NCBI GenBank assembly: GCA_026398285.1
Contig: JAPLTI010000169.1
Coordinates: 1 to 6,828 of the forward strand
Reading direction: 5' to 3'
DNA length: 6,828 nucleotides
From: Verrucomicrobiota bacterium
GTDB taxonomy: Bacteria > Verrucomicrobiota > Verrucomicrobiia > Chthoniobacterales > Terrimicrobiaceae
Shown here: positions 1 through 6,409 of the stretch, piece by piece
Position numbering within the stretch: position 1 is the stretch's first letter
Layout: every line of letters starts with the position of its first letter
Program-made: the position numbers and the translations under genes
Notes under the pieces: model-generated
What the model saw: the letters and a program-made list of their open reading frames with translations, nothing else
Told to the model about the DNA's origin: nothing
Databases searched by the model: none

Positions 1-77
1 GGTAGCGCAACTCCCGCCTGAACGCGATTGCCAACCCCGCCGGACTAGGGTTTCCTACCGCGACCAATTTTTCAACC
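1..77 (+). other. Leader region upstream of alaS
   Basis: No gene can be supported here. The first frame stops at TGA 19-21 after six codons, which could be the tail of an upstream gene but is too short to identify. TTGCCA (28-33) resembles a -35 box, but no convincing -10 follows at the right distance. No Shine-Dalgarno precedes the alaS ATG. Confidence 0.3.
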
Positions 78-2786
78 ATGACATCAGCTCAAATCCGCCA
101 GTCGTTCCTCGATTTTTTCCACGAAAAGCAACACACGATCGTTCCGTCCTCGAGCCTTATGCCCGACTCGCCGAACCTGCTTTTCACGAATGCGGGCATG
201 AACCAGTTCGTCCCCTTTTTCCTCGGCCAGAAGGCGCCGGATGTCTCCAAGTGGGCGGGCGCGCTGCCCGGCTCCGACCTCCGCGCCGCCGATACGCAGA
301 AATGCATCCGGGCCGGCGGAAAACACAACGACCTCGATGATGTCGGACTCGACACCTACCACCACACGATGTTCGAGATGCTGGGCAACTGGTCATTCGG
401 GGATTATTTTAAAAAAGAAGCGATCGACTGGGCATGGGAACTCGTCATCGGCCGTTGGAAATTCCCGCCCGCCCGCCTTTACGCCACGATCTACAATCCC
501 GAGCCGGGCGACCCCGCCTCGCGCGACGAGGAGGCATGGGAAATCTGGGCCGAGAAGTTCCGCGCGGCCGGGCTCGATCCATCCGTCCACATCGTAAACG
601 GCAACAAGAAGGACAACTTCTGGATGATGGGCGAAACCGGCCCCTGCGGCCCCTGCTCGGAGCTGCATGTCGATCTCACGCCCGCCGGCGACACCGGTGG
701 CGCGCTCGTCAACCAAGGCTCCCCCGACTGCATCGAGATTTGGAATCTTGTCTTCATCCAATTCAATGCCAACCCGGACGGCTCGTTCTCTCCCCTCCCC
801 GCCCGCCATGTGGATACCGGCATGGGCTTCGAACGCGTTACCTCAATCATCCAAGGCACAAAAAATCTCACCGATTTCGCCAACGCGCGCATCTCGAACT
901 ACGAGACCGACATCTTCCGCCCGATCTTCGACGAACTCGAAAAACTCAGCGGCAAGACCTACGGATCCACGCTGCCTGTCAGCGGTTCCACTGGCGACAC
1001 CGAACAGGAAAAAAACGATGTCGCCTTCCGCGTCATCGCCGATCACATCCGCACCCTCACCTTTGCCATCGGCGACGGCATTCAACCCGGCAATACCGAC
1101 CGGAACTATGTGCTCCGCCGCATCCTGCGCCGCGCTGTCCGCTACGGCCGCTCTCTCGGCTTCCGCGCGCCATTCTTCCACAAACTCGTCGATGTGCTCG
1201 CCCGCACGATGGGCGATGTCTTCCCAGAAATCCGCGCCAAGCAAAAACACATCGAGAATGTCCTGAAACTCGAAGAGGAATCCTTCAACAAAACGCTCGA
1301 CCGGGGTATCGAGCTTTTCAACGAAGCTGCAACTCAGGGAAACATCTCGGGCGCCTTCGCGTTCAAACTCTACGACGAGCAGGGCTTCCCTCTCGACCTC
1401 ACGGAACTCATGGCGCGCGAACGCGGCCTCACGGTCGATACCGAGGGATTCAACACACTCATGGAAGCCAAGCGCGCGCGGGCCCGTGCGGCCCAGAAGA
1501 AACAAGTTATCACCCTCTCCGAAATCGAAACAACCACGCCCACGGTTTTCACAGGCTACGACTACCTCACAGACACGGCCCGCGTGCTCGAGGTTCTGAC
1601 CATCAAAGACCGCACCGCAGTGATTCTTGACCGCACTCCCTGCTATGCCGAGATGGGCGGACAAGTCGGCGACACAGCCGAGATCACACGGGGCGGACAG
1701 CTTTGGCGTGTCGCAAACACCCAGAAGACTGGCAACACTTGGCTCCACCTACTCGATTCCGCCGACGCCCCGAATGTCGGTGATGAAGTCCAGATTTCCG
1801 TCAACGCCACACGCCGTGCGGCGATCCAGCGCCACCATACCGTGACCCACCTTCTCCACTGGGCACTGCACGAAGTCGTTTCCCCAGAGGCCACGCAAAA
1901 GGGCTCAGCCGTTTCACCCGAAAAACTCACCTTCGACTTCAACAGCGCCGCCCTGACTCCGCAACAGGTGCGGGACATCGAGAAATTGGTGAATGAACGC
2001 ATCCTCGAAAATTCCAGCGTATCCTGGACCGAAGTCCCCTACGCGGATGTGCGTGGCCGCGCGGATATCATGCAATTCTTCGGCGACAAATACGGCGACA
2101 CCGTGCGCGTTGTCCAAGTCGGAGGAACAGGTAAACTCGACGGCTATTCGATGGAACTCTGCGCCGGCACCCACACCCGGGCCACCGGCGAGATCGGCCT
2201 CTTCCGCATCCTGGCCGAGTCCGCCATCGCCGCCGGAGTCCGCCGCATCGAGGCCGTCGCCGGCCTTGAAGCCGCCGCGCTCACGAAAAGCGACGCTGAG
2301 CGCCTGCATGACATCGCCGGTCTCCTGAACGCTCCCGCGGCCGAGATCGAAAAGAAAATCGAAGCCCTCCTCGCCAATCAAAAGGAACTCGAAAAAGCCC
2401 TCAAAGCCGCGCGCTCCAAAGAAGCCGCCGCACAGGCCAAAGACCTCGCCGCAAAAGCCGAATCCCTCGGAGGAATCCCCTTCCTCTCCGCCAATCTCGG
2501 GGCGGTGGATGGCGACCATCTCCAAGCCGTGCTCGACGCCCTCAAGTCCAACTTCGAAGGCGTCACCGTGCTCGCAGGCTCCGCCAACAACGCCGTCTCC
2601 CTCGCCGCCAGCGTCAGCCCGGCATTCACCTCAAAAATCCAAGCCGGCAAAATCATCCAAACCATCGCCCCGATCGTCGGAGGAAAAGGCGGCGGCAAAC
2701 CCGACGCCGCTCGTGGAGGCGGCAAAGATACCTCAAAAATCCCAGAGGCTCTGGCTGCAGCGAAAACGATGCTCGGAGCAGGTTGA
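78..2786 (+). CDS. alaS: Alanyl-tRNA synthetase (AlaRS), complete
   Basis: Cytoplasmic class II synthetase that charges tRNA-Ala with alanine and hydrolyses mischarged Ser/Gly-tRNA-Ala. The 902 residues slightly exceed the usual ~875. The N-terminal catalytic core shows TNAGMNQF (about 37-44), KCIRAGGKHNDLDDVG (75-90, Arg78 corresponding to the motif 2 ATP-binding arginine), MFEMLGNWSFGDYFKK, and motif 3 DTGMGFERV (246-253). The editing domain has the zinc-site motif HTVTH (His587, His591) and CAGTH (Cys695, His699), all intact, so editing should work. A charged Ala/Lys/Glu helical stretch (about 760-810) leads to the C-Ala domain, which ends in the glycine-rich GGKGGGKPDAARGGGKD (868-884). 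The ATG start is chosen because the protein begins with the family-typical helix SAQIRQSFLDFFHEK; no Shine-Dalgarno sequence is visible before it. The gene is convergent with pilT and appears monocistronic. Identification is secure. Confidence 0.98.
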   Translation: MTSAQIRQSFLDFFHEKQHTIVPSSSLMPDSPNLLFTNAGMNQFVPFFLGQKAPDVSKWAGALPGSDLRAADTQKCIRAGGKHNDLDDVGLDTYHHTMFEMLGNWSFGDYFKKEAIDWAWELVIGRWKFPPARLYATIYNPEPGDPASRDEEAWEIWAEKFRAAGLDPSVHIVNGNKKDNFWMMGETGPCGPCSELHVDLTPAGDTGGALVNQGSPDCIEIWNLVFIQFNANPDGSFSPLPARHVDTGMGFERVTSIIQGTKNLTDFANARISNYETDIFRPIFDELEKLSGKTYGSTLPVSGSTGDTEQEKNDVAFRVIADHIRTLTFAIGDGIQPGNTDRNYVLRRILRRAVRYGRSLGFRAPFFHKLVDVLARTMGDVFPEIRAKQKHIENVLKLEEESFNKTLDRGIELFNEAATQGNISGAFAFKLYDEQGFPLDLTELMARERGLTVDTEGFNTLMEAKRARARAAQKKQVITLSEIETTTPTVFTGYDYLTDTARVLEVLTIKDRTAVILDRTPCYAEMGGQVGDTAEITRGGQLWRVANTQKTGNTWLHLLDSADAPNVGDEVQISVNATRRAAIQRHHTVTHLLHWALHEVVSPEATQKGSAVSPEKLTFDFNSAALTPQQVRDIEKLVNERILENSSVSWTEVPYADVRGRADIMQFFGDKYGDTVRVVQVGGTGKLDGYSMELCAGTHTRATGEIGLFRILAESAIAAGVRRIEAVAGLEAAALTKSDAERLHDIAGLLNAPAAEIEKKIEALLANQKELEKALKAARSKEAAAQAKDLAAKAESLGGIPFLSANLGAVDGDHLQAVLDALKSNFEGVTVLAGSANNAVSLAASVSPAFTSKIQAGKIIQTIAPIVGGKGGGKPDAARGGGKDTSKIPEALAAAKTMLGAG

Positions 2787-2793
2787 AGCGGAA

Positions 2794-2810
2794 CAGATCA
2801 GACTGATCTG
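2794..2810. repeat. 17-bp palindrome downstream of alaS
   Basis: CAGATCAG and CTGATCTG form a perfect 8-bp inverted repeat around a single central A. It lies 8 bases after the alaS stop codon, in the convergent gap with pilT. There is no T-tract on either side, so it is not a canonical intrinsic terminator. It may form a small RNA hairpin that stabilises the alaS 3' end, or be a protein-binding dyad; the sequence does not decide between these. Confidence 0.5.
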
Positions 2811-2830
2811 ACCAATCGAACAAGCACCCA

Positions 2831-2875
2831 CTCGCCAAGGTGACGCTACGCTCCGCCGCCGGCGGCGTTGGCGAG
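2831..2875. repeat. Nested dyad element straddling the pilT stop codon
   Basis: CTCGCCAA (2831-2838) and TTGGCGAG (2868-2875) are perfect 8-bp inverted repeats. Between them, touching the right arm, lies a perfect 14-bp GC palindrome, CGCCGCCGGCGGCG (2854-2867). The element covers the pilT TAG stop (2846-2848) and encodes that protein's Asn-Ala-Ala-Gly-Gly-Gly-Ala tail. No T-tract follows on either strand. It could be a structured 3' end shared by the convergent alaS and pilT transcripts, or a copy of a dispersed palindromic repeat. Only the symmetry itself is directly seen. Confidence 0.45.
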
Positions 2876-3943
2876 GCCGGCTTCTTCGGGGGGGAGGAAG
2901 GGTTGGAATCGCGCTTTGTCGATGGCTTTCATGTAGGCCTCGTGCGGCGAGACGACACCGCCGAGGAGTTGCTCCCATATGGCGTCGTCCATGAATTGCA
3001 TGCCCTGGCTTTTACCGGCGACGATGACATCCTGCAATTTCTGGGTCGCGCCTTCGCGGACGATGGCGGAGACGGCGTTGTTGACGACGAGGATTTCGTT
3101 CACGGCGACGCGTCCCGAGCCGTCCTGTTTTTTCATGAGGAGCTGGGCAATGACGCCGCGCAGGGAGGCTGCGAGCATGGTGCGCACCTGAGCCTGCTGG
3201 TCGCTCGGGAAGACATCGATCATACGGTCTACTGTTTTGCGGGCGTTGTTGGTGTGGAGGGTTCCAAATACGAGCAGGCCGGTTTCGGCTGCTGTGAGAG
3301 CGAGGGAAATGGTCTCCAAGTCGCGCATTTCACCGACGAGAACGATGTCGGCATCCTCACGCAGGGCGGCTTTGAGACCGGCGGGGAAGGATTCCGCGTG
3401 TTCGGGAACTTCGCGCTGGGTGATAATGCTTTTCTTGTTGCGGTGAACGAACTCGATCGGCTCCTCGATCGTCACGATGTGGCGTGAGAAGTTGGCGTTG
3501 ATATAGTCGATGAGGGCCGCGAGCGTGGTGCTTTTTCCAGAGCCGGTAGGGCCTGTCACCAGAACGATGCCGCCGCGCATGTGGCCGAAAGATTTGATAA
3601 TCTCCGGCACGCGCAGGTCCTCGAGGGTTTTGATTTTTGTGGGAATGATGCGGAAGACAGCTCCGTAGCCGTGGGCCTGTTTGAGATAATTGCAGCGGAA
3701 ACGGTTGTCCTCGTTCATCTCGTAGGCGAAATCGAGGTCTCCGTGTTCCTCAAAGCGTTGCCAGCGCTCGGGCGTGCAGATTTCGCTGAGCATGTAGCTC
3801 ATTTCCTCGGTGGTGAGGGCCTCCTCGCGGATCGGAACGATCTCGCCGTGGCGGCGAACTTTGGGCGATTGACCCTCGGCGAGGTGGAGATCCGATGCAC
3901 CGCTGTCGATGAGAACCTGGAAAAACTGGTCGATGTAAGGCAT
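2846..3943 (-). CDS. pilT: PilT-family type IV pilus retraction ATPase, downstream copy
   Basis: Hexameric cytoplasmic secretion ATPase of the GspE/PilT family that depolymerises type IV pili for twitching motility. Its 365 residues match the family. An N-terminal PAS-like domain begins with SGASDLHLAEGQSPKVRRHG and contains NRFRCN with the conserved arginines (about 80-85). The RecA-like domain has Walker A GPTGSGKST (131-139), an Asp box TIEEPIEF (158-165), Walker B DADIVLVGEMRD (197-208) and a His box GTLHTN (227-232). The usual C-terminal AIRNLIRE motif is degenerate here (AVSAIVRE, 290-297), suggesting a paralogue specialised away from classical PilT, perhaps PilU-like. The glycine/alanine tail is encoded by a palindrome. 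The ATG start gives the typical MPYIDQFFQVLIDSGASDLH beginning; no Shine-Dalgarno is seen. It lies 31 bp after the other copy on the same strand, so co-transcription is likely. Confidence 0.93.
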   Translation of the reverse strand: MPYIDQFFQVLIDSGASDLHLAEGQSPKVRRHGEIVPIREEALTTEEMSYMLSEICTPERWQRFEEHGDLDFAYEMNEDNRFRCNYLKQAHGYGAVFRIIPTKIKTLEDLRVPEIIKSFGHMRGGIVLVTGPTGSGKSTTLAALIDYINANFSRHIVTIEEPIEFVHRNKKSIITQREVPEHAESFPAGLKAALREDADIVLVGEMRDLETISLALTAAETGLLVFGTLHTNNARKTVDRMIDVFPSDQQAQVRTMLAASLRGVIAQLLMKKQDGSGRVAVNEILVVNNAVSAIVREGATQKLQDVIVAGKSQGMQFMDDAIWEQLLGGVVSPHEAYMKAIDKARFQPFLPPEEAGLANAAGGGA

Positions 3944-3974
3944 GGCTGGGAGAGTTTTAAGTTTGTGAATTTGA

Positions 3975-5069
3975 TTATTTCAGGCCCACGAGGCGTTTCA
4001 TGTCGGCTTCCTGTTCGGCGCGGTAGACGGCTTCCTCGGCGGAGATGATACCGGCTTGGAAAAGCTCGGCGATCGAGTCATCCATAAGCTTCATACCCAG
4101 TTTTTTTCCGGTTTGAATGATGCCCGGCAGCATGAAGGTCTTGCCTTCTCGGATCACATTTCCGATGGCGGGGGTGTTCATCAAAATCTCGATCGCCAGC
4201 GCGCGACCGTTGCCGTCCGCCCGAGGGACGAGTTGCTGCGAGATGATGCCGCGCAGCGACTCACTGACCATGATACGAATCTGGTCGCGCTGGTCGGTTG
4301 GGAAGACATCCAGCAACCGGTCAAGAGTCCTTGCGGCATTGCTGGTGTGCAGGGTGCCGAGCACCAAGTGGCCGGTTTCCGAGGCGGTGATAGCCAAGGA
4401 GATCGTCTCCAAGTCGCGCATTTCACCGACCATGATGACATCCGGATCCTCACGAAGAGCGCCTCGCAGCGCATTGGCGAAGGATTTTGTGTGGGTGTGG
4501 ACCTCTCGTTGGGTGACATGGCACTTGCCCGAAGGGATGAGGTATTCGATGGGGTCCTCAAGAGTGATGATATGGTCGTGGCGCGAGCGGTTGATCTGAT
4601 CGACAAGCGCGGCGAGGGTCGTGCTTTTGCCACTGCCGACGGAGCCGGTCACGAGCACCAGGCCATTGTGGAATTCGGTGAGCATTTTCAACTGCTCGGG
4701 CAAACCGAGTTCATCCATCGAACGCACGCGGTCGCTGATGATTCGAAATACGAGATCGCAACCTGTGCGCTGGCGCACGACACTCGCACGGAAGCGCCCG
4801 ATGCCTGTGGCGTATGCGAAATCGACATCTCCGCGCTTGGCGAGTTGTTCCTGCTGCGAAGGCGAGAGAAAACTCGCCACCAACCGCTCCGTATCCTCCG
4901 CCGTGAGCACATCGGCCTGCCTCCAGATTGGCTCTAAAAGACCAAACCGCCTCCAGATCGGTTGCGAATTCACGCTTAGGTGGATATCCGAGGCATCCGA
5001 TTCCTTCCCCACGGCAAGAAACTGGTCAACATGAGTGAGATTGTGAATATCGGGGTGGGATGCATCCAT
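3975..5069 (-). CDS. pilT: PilT-family type IV pilus retraction ATPase, upstream copy
   Basis: Second PilT-type ATPase, 364 residues, first gene of the minus-strand pair. The N-terminal domain shows SDASDIHLSVNSQPIWRRFG and the GRFRAS arginines (about 91-96). The RecA-like core has Walker A GSVGSGKST (142-150; the usual GPTGSGKST has Pro-Thr where this has Ser-Val), an Asp box TLEDPIEY (169-176), Walker B DPDVIMVGEMRD (208-219) and a His box GTLHTS (238-243). The C-terminal motif AIGNVIREGK (301-310) is close to the AIRNLIRE signature needed for retraction in studied PilT proteins, so this copy looks more like classical PilT than its neighbour. The ATG is preceded by an in-frame TGA four codons upstream, which fixes the earliest ATG start. 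A GTAGGAG stretch lies too far upstream to serve as its ribosome site. No pilin or assembly genes are in view, so the role rests on family membership. Confidence 0.94.
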   Translation of the reverse strand: MDASHPDIHNLTHVDQFLAVGKESDASDIHLSVNSQPIWRRFGLLEPIWRQADVLTAEDTERLVASFLSPSQQEQLAKRGDVDFAYATGIGRFRASVVRQRTGCDLVFRIISDRVRSMDELGLPEQLKMLTEFHNGLVLVTGSVGSGKSTTLAALVDQINRSRHDHIITLEDPIEYLIPSGKCHVTQREVHTHTKSFANALRGALREDPDVIMVGEMRDLETISLAITASETGHLVLGTLHTSNAARTLDRLLDVFPTDQRDQIRIMVSESLRGIISQQLVPRADGNGRALAIEILMNTPAIGNVIREGKTFMLPGIIQTGKKLGMKLMDDSIAELFQAGIISAEEAVYRAEQEADMKRLVGLK

Positions 5070-5112
5070 AGGCTGTCAGGTTTTCGAAATGGAACTCCTA
5101 CAAGCTTTCAAA

Positions 5113-5135
5113 GGCTCTTCCAATACCTAAGAGCC
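5113..5135. other. Hairpin in the pilT/NIL divergent intergenic region
   Basis: GGCTCTT (5113-5119) pairs with AAGAGCC (5129-5135) across a 9-base loop. The left arm with its flank, AAAGGCTCTTCC (5110-5121), is identical over 12 bases to the left arm of the terminator at 6354-6365. On the minus strand it would lie in the pilT leader, followed by TTTGAAAG rather than a true T-tract, so termination there would be weak at best. It could be a leader structure, a degenerate terminator, or coincidence. Confidence 0.35.
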
Positions 5136-5136
5136 G

Positions 5137-5165
5137 TGGATATGTTTTTTCCTCTGCGTCATAAT
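5137..5165 (+). promoter_or_regulatory. Possible sigma70-like promoter for the NIL-exonuclease pair
   Basis: TGGATA (5137-5142, four of six matches to TTGACA) is followed after exactly 17 bases by CATAAT (5160-5165, five of six matches to TATAAT). A transcript starting near 5172 would reach the preferred NIL-protein ATG after about 30 bases. The spacing and position are good, but this is a by-eye consensus match in an unidentified organism. Confidence 0.4.
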
Positions 5166-5202
5166 GGTGGCGCGTTTTGACCGGCCTCGCTACAGTGCGT
5201 TT

Positions 5203-5445
5203 ATGCAAAAGACACGCCTCTGGCTCATGTTTCCGGCACGCCTCATTACTCGCCCCATCCTTTGGGAGTTGGCCAAGCAATTTGAATTGGTCACAAACAT
5301 CCGCCAAGCGAGTGTTACGGACGAAATCGGATTGGTATCCCTCGAGCTCGATGGCGAGCGTGAGGAAATCAAAAAAGGGATAGCGTGGTTGGAAGAGAAC
5401 GGCATCAAAGTCGAACCGGTCGAAATCGGCACGATTGCAAGCTGA
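5203..5445 (+). CDS. Small stand-alone NIL-domain protein
   Basis: The 80-residue product matches the NIL domain fold, an ACT-like ligand-binding module best known at the C-terminus of the MetN methionine-transporter ATPase and beside some ferredoxin domains. It reads KTRLWLMFPARLITRPILWE (a strand, then a helix from about residue 14), FELVTNIRQASVTDEIGLVS (28-46, the NIR segment at the family's namesake position), then LELDGEREEIKKGIAWLEEN and GIKVEPVEI. There is no ABC or ferredoxin domain and no membrane segment, so it is probably a cytoplasmic sensor or partner subunit; its ligand is unknown. The ATG at 5203 is preferred because family members start right at this strand. An in-frame ATG at 5164 would add 13 residues that do not look domain-like and would overlap the proposed -10 box. 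It is 15 bp upstream of the exonuclease gene on the same strand, so probably co-transcribed. Confidence 0.8.
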   Translation: MQKTRLWLMFPARLITRPILWELAKQFELVTNIRQASVTDEIGLVSLELDGEREEIKKGIAWLEENGIKVEPVEIGTIAS

Positions 5446-5460
5446 AGAGCGCCCTCCTCG

Positions 5461-6344
5461 ATGCGCCTGCTCCTAGTTGACGGTCATTATTATCTCTACC
5501 GCTCGTTTTTTGCCATTCGGGGGCTGAAGAATTCCCGTGGTGAGCCGACGAATGCGATCTACGGATTCATTAAAGCCCTGCGCAAGATGCTTGCGGATGT
5601 CAAACCCGACCGCGCCGCTGTGATTTGGGACGCCGGTCTGCCCGCACGCCGCGTGGAACTCCAGCCCGCCTACAAACAAAACCGCTCCGAGATGCCGGAC
5701 GACCTCCGCCCGCAGGAGGATTGGCTCCAAAAAAACATCAGCCTCTTGGGCACACAAAGCCTCGAACTCCCGAACACGGAGGCTGACGACCTCATAGCGT
5801 CCTACGCCCGTTCCGCCAGAAAAGACGGAGTCGATGTGGTAATCGCAACGAATGACAAGGACATCCTCCAACTCGTCGATGCGAACATTCACATCTACTC
5901 CACGAATAAAACCGACATCAAGGAAGGTGGCTTCGCTCTACTCGGCACCGCGTCCCGGCAGCACACATCGCCGATGTGCTGGCTCTTACAGGTGACAGCT
6001 CCGACAACATTCCCGGCGTTCCTGGAATCGGGGGCAAAACGGCCGTTCAACTGGTGACCGCACATGGCTCGGTTCAATCCCTTCTCGAAAACCCAGCGAT
6101 CATTGAGAATCCCCGCTTGCGCGAAAAAATCATCGCAAACCGCGAGATCATCATCGCAAACCGTGAAATGGTGCGCCTCGATGATGACCTGCCGCTACCG
6201 GTCTCTTGGGAATCCCTAGAAATCTCCCCGCTCCATGCGGAACTCATCGCCGCACTGCGCGACTGCGAGTTCAAATCGCTCGTCAGCGAGATCGAGGCGG
6301 AGGCAGCAAAAGACGCGCCTCCACTTCAAGGAGAGCTTTTTTAA
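5461..6344 (+). pseudogene. Stand-alone 5'-3' exonuclease (PolA N-terminal/FEN type), frameshifted
   Basis: Structure-specific 5' nuclease related to the N-terminal domain of DNA polymerase I, which removes RNA primers and flaps. The first frame (from 5461) carries LLVDG (Asp7), IWDAGLPARR (Asp57), YKQNRSEMPDDLRPQ, the metal ligands EADD (107-110) and NDKD (131-134), and runs cleanly to GGFALLG (Gly162 at 5944-5946). Beyond that it becomes unrelated sequence and stops at 6057. The rest of the family pattern continues in the third frame from about 5949: VPAAHIADVLALTGDSSDN, then IPGVPGIGGKTA, the helix-hairpin-helix with the remaining metal-site aspartates, ending at TAA 6344. E. coli Pol I has nine residues (27 bases) between the equivalent LG and VPPELI; here there are five bases, so about 22 seem missing. 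With them restored the product would be about 301 residues, a normal size for this family. As read, the protein lacks half its metal site and should be inactive, unless this is a sequencing or assembly error. No Shine-Dalgarno precedes the ATG. Confidence 0.85.
5944..5954 (+). other. Probable small deletion causing the exonuclease frameshift
   Basis: First-frame homology ends at the GGC codon 5944-5946 and third-frame homology resumes at the GTC codon 5952-5954. Five bases separate them, where the E. coli Pol I spacing predicts 27. No slippery heptamer is visible in the overlap of the two frames, which argues against programmed frameshifting. The exact edges are approximate. Confidence 0.65.
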
Positions 6345-6350
6345 GAAAAC

Positions 6351-6384
6351 AAAAAAGGCTCTTCCTTTCGGAAGAGCCTCTTTT
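6351..6384. terminator. Bidirectional intrinsic terminator between the exonuclease and flagellin genes
   Basis: GGCTCTTCC (6357-6365) and GGAAGAGCC (6370-6378) form a perfect 9-bp stem, extended to 10 by A6356-T6379, with a TTTC loop on the plus strand. On the minus strand the loop is GAAA, a stable GNRA tetraloop, and the stem is followed by TTTTTTG, making a strong terminator for the flagellin transcript. On the plus strand the stem is followed by TCTTTTATTT, serving the exonuclease transcript, whose stop codon is only 12 bases before the stem. Its position between convergent genes supports the call. Confidence 0.93.
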
Positions 6385-6409
6385 ATTTGAGAACCACTCA
6401 GGGCGTTTC

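Noticed and set aside
28..56. Sigma70 promoter for alaS (TTGCCA then TTTCCT, 17-base spacing)
   Set aside because: The -10 match is poor, and one recognisable hexamer in 77 bases is not enough.
434..1630. 398-codon open frame on the plus strand inside alaS
   Set aside because: It is in a shifted frame within a secure gene; the translation is Arg/Pro/His-rich with no domain pattern, as expected from GC-biased codon use.
843..1748. 301-codon open frame antisense to alaS
   Set aside because: Shadow of alaS codon bias; no recognisable family and no initiation signals.
4056..4937. 293-codon open frame antisense to the upstream pilT copy
   Set aside because: Mirror of pilT codons with no domain signature; the 2840-3487 plus-strand frame over the other pilT copy is rejected for the same reason.
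5473..5892. 139-codon open frame antisense to the exonuclease gene
   Set aside because: The opposite strand encodes clear nuclease metal-binding motifs across the same bases.
5900..5976. Programmed ribosomal frameshift in the exonuclease
   Set aside because: No slippery heptamer or downstream pseudoknot is apparent, and conserved residues between the two frames are missing, which fits a deletion better.
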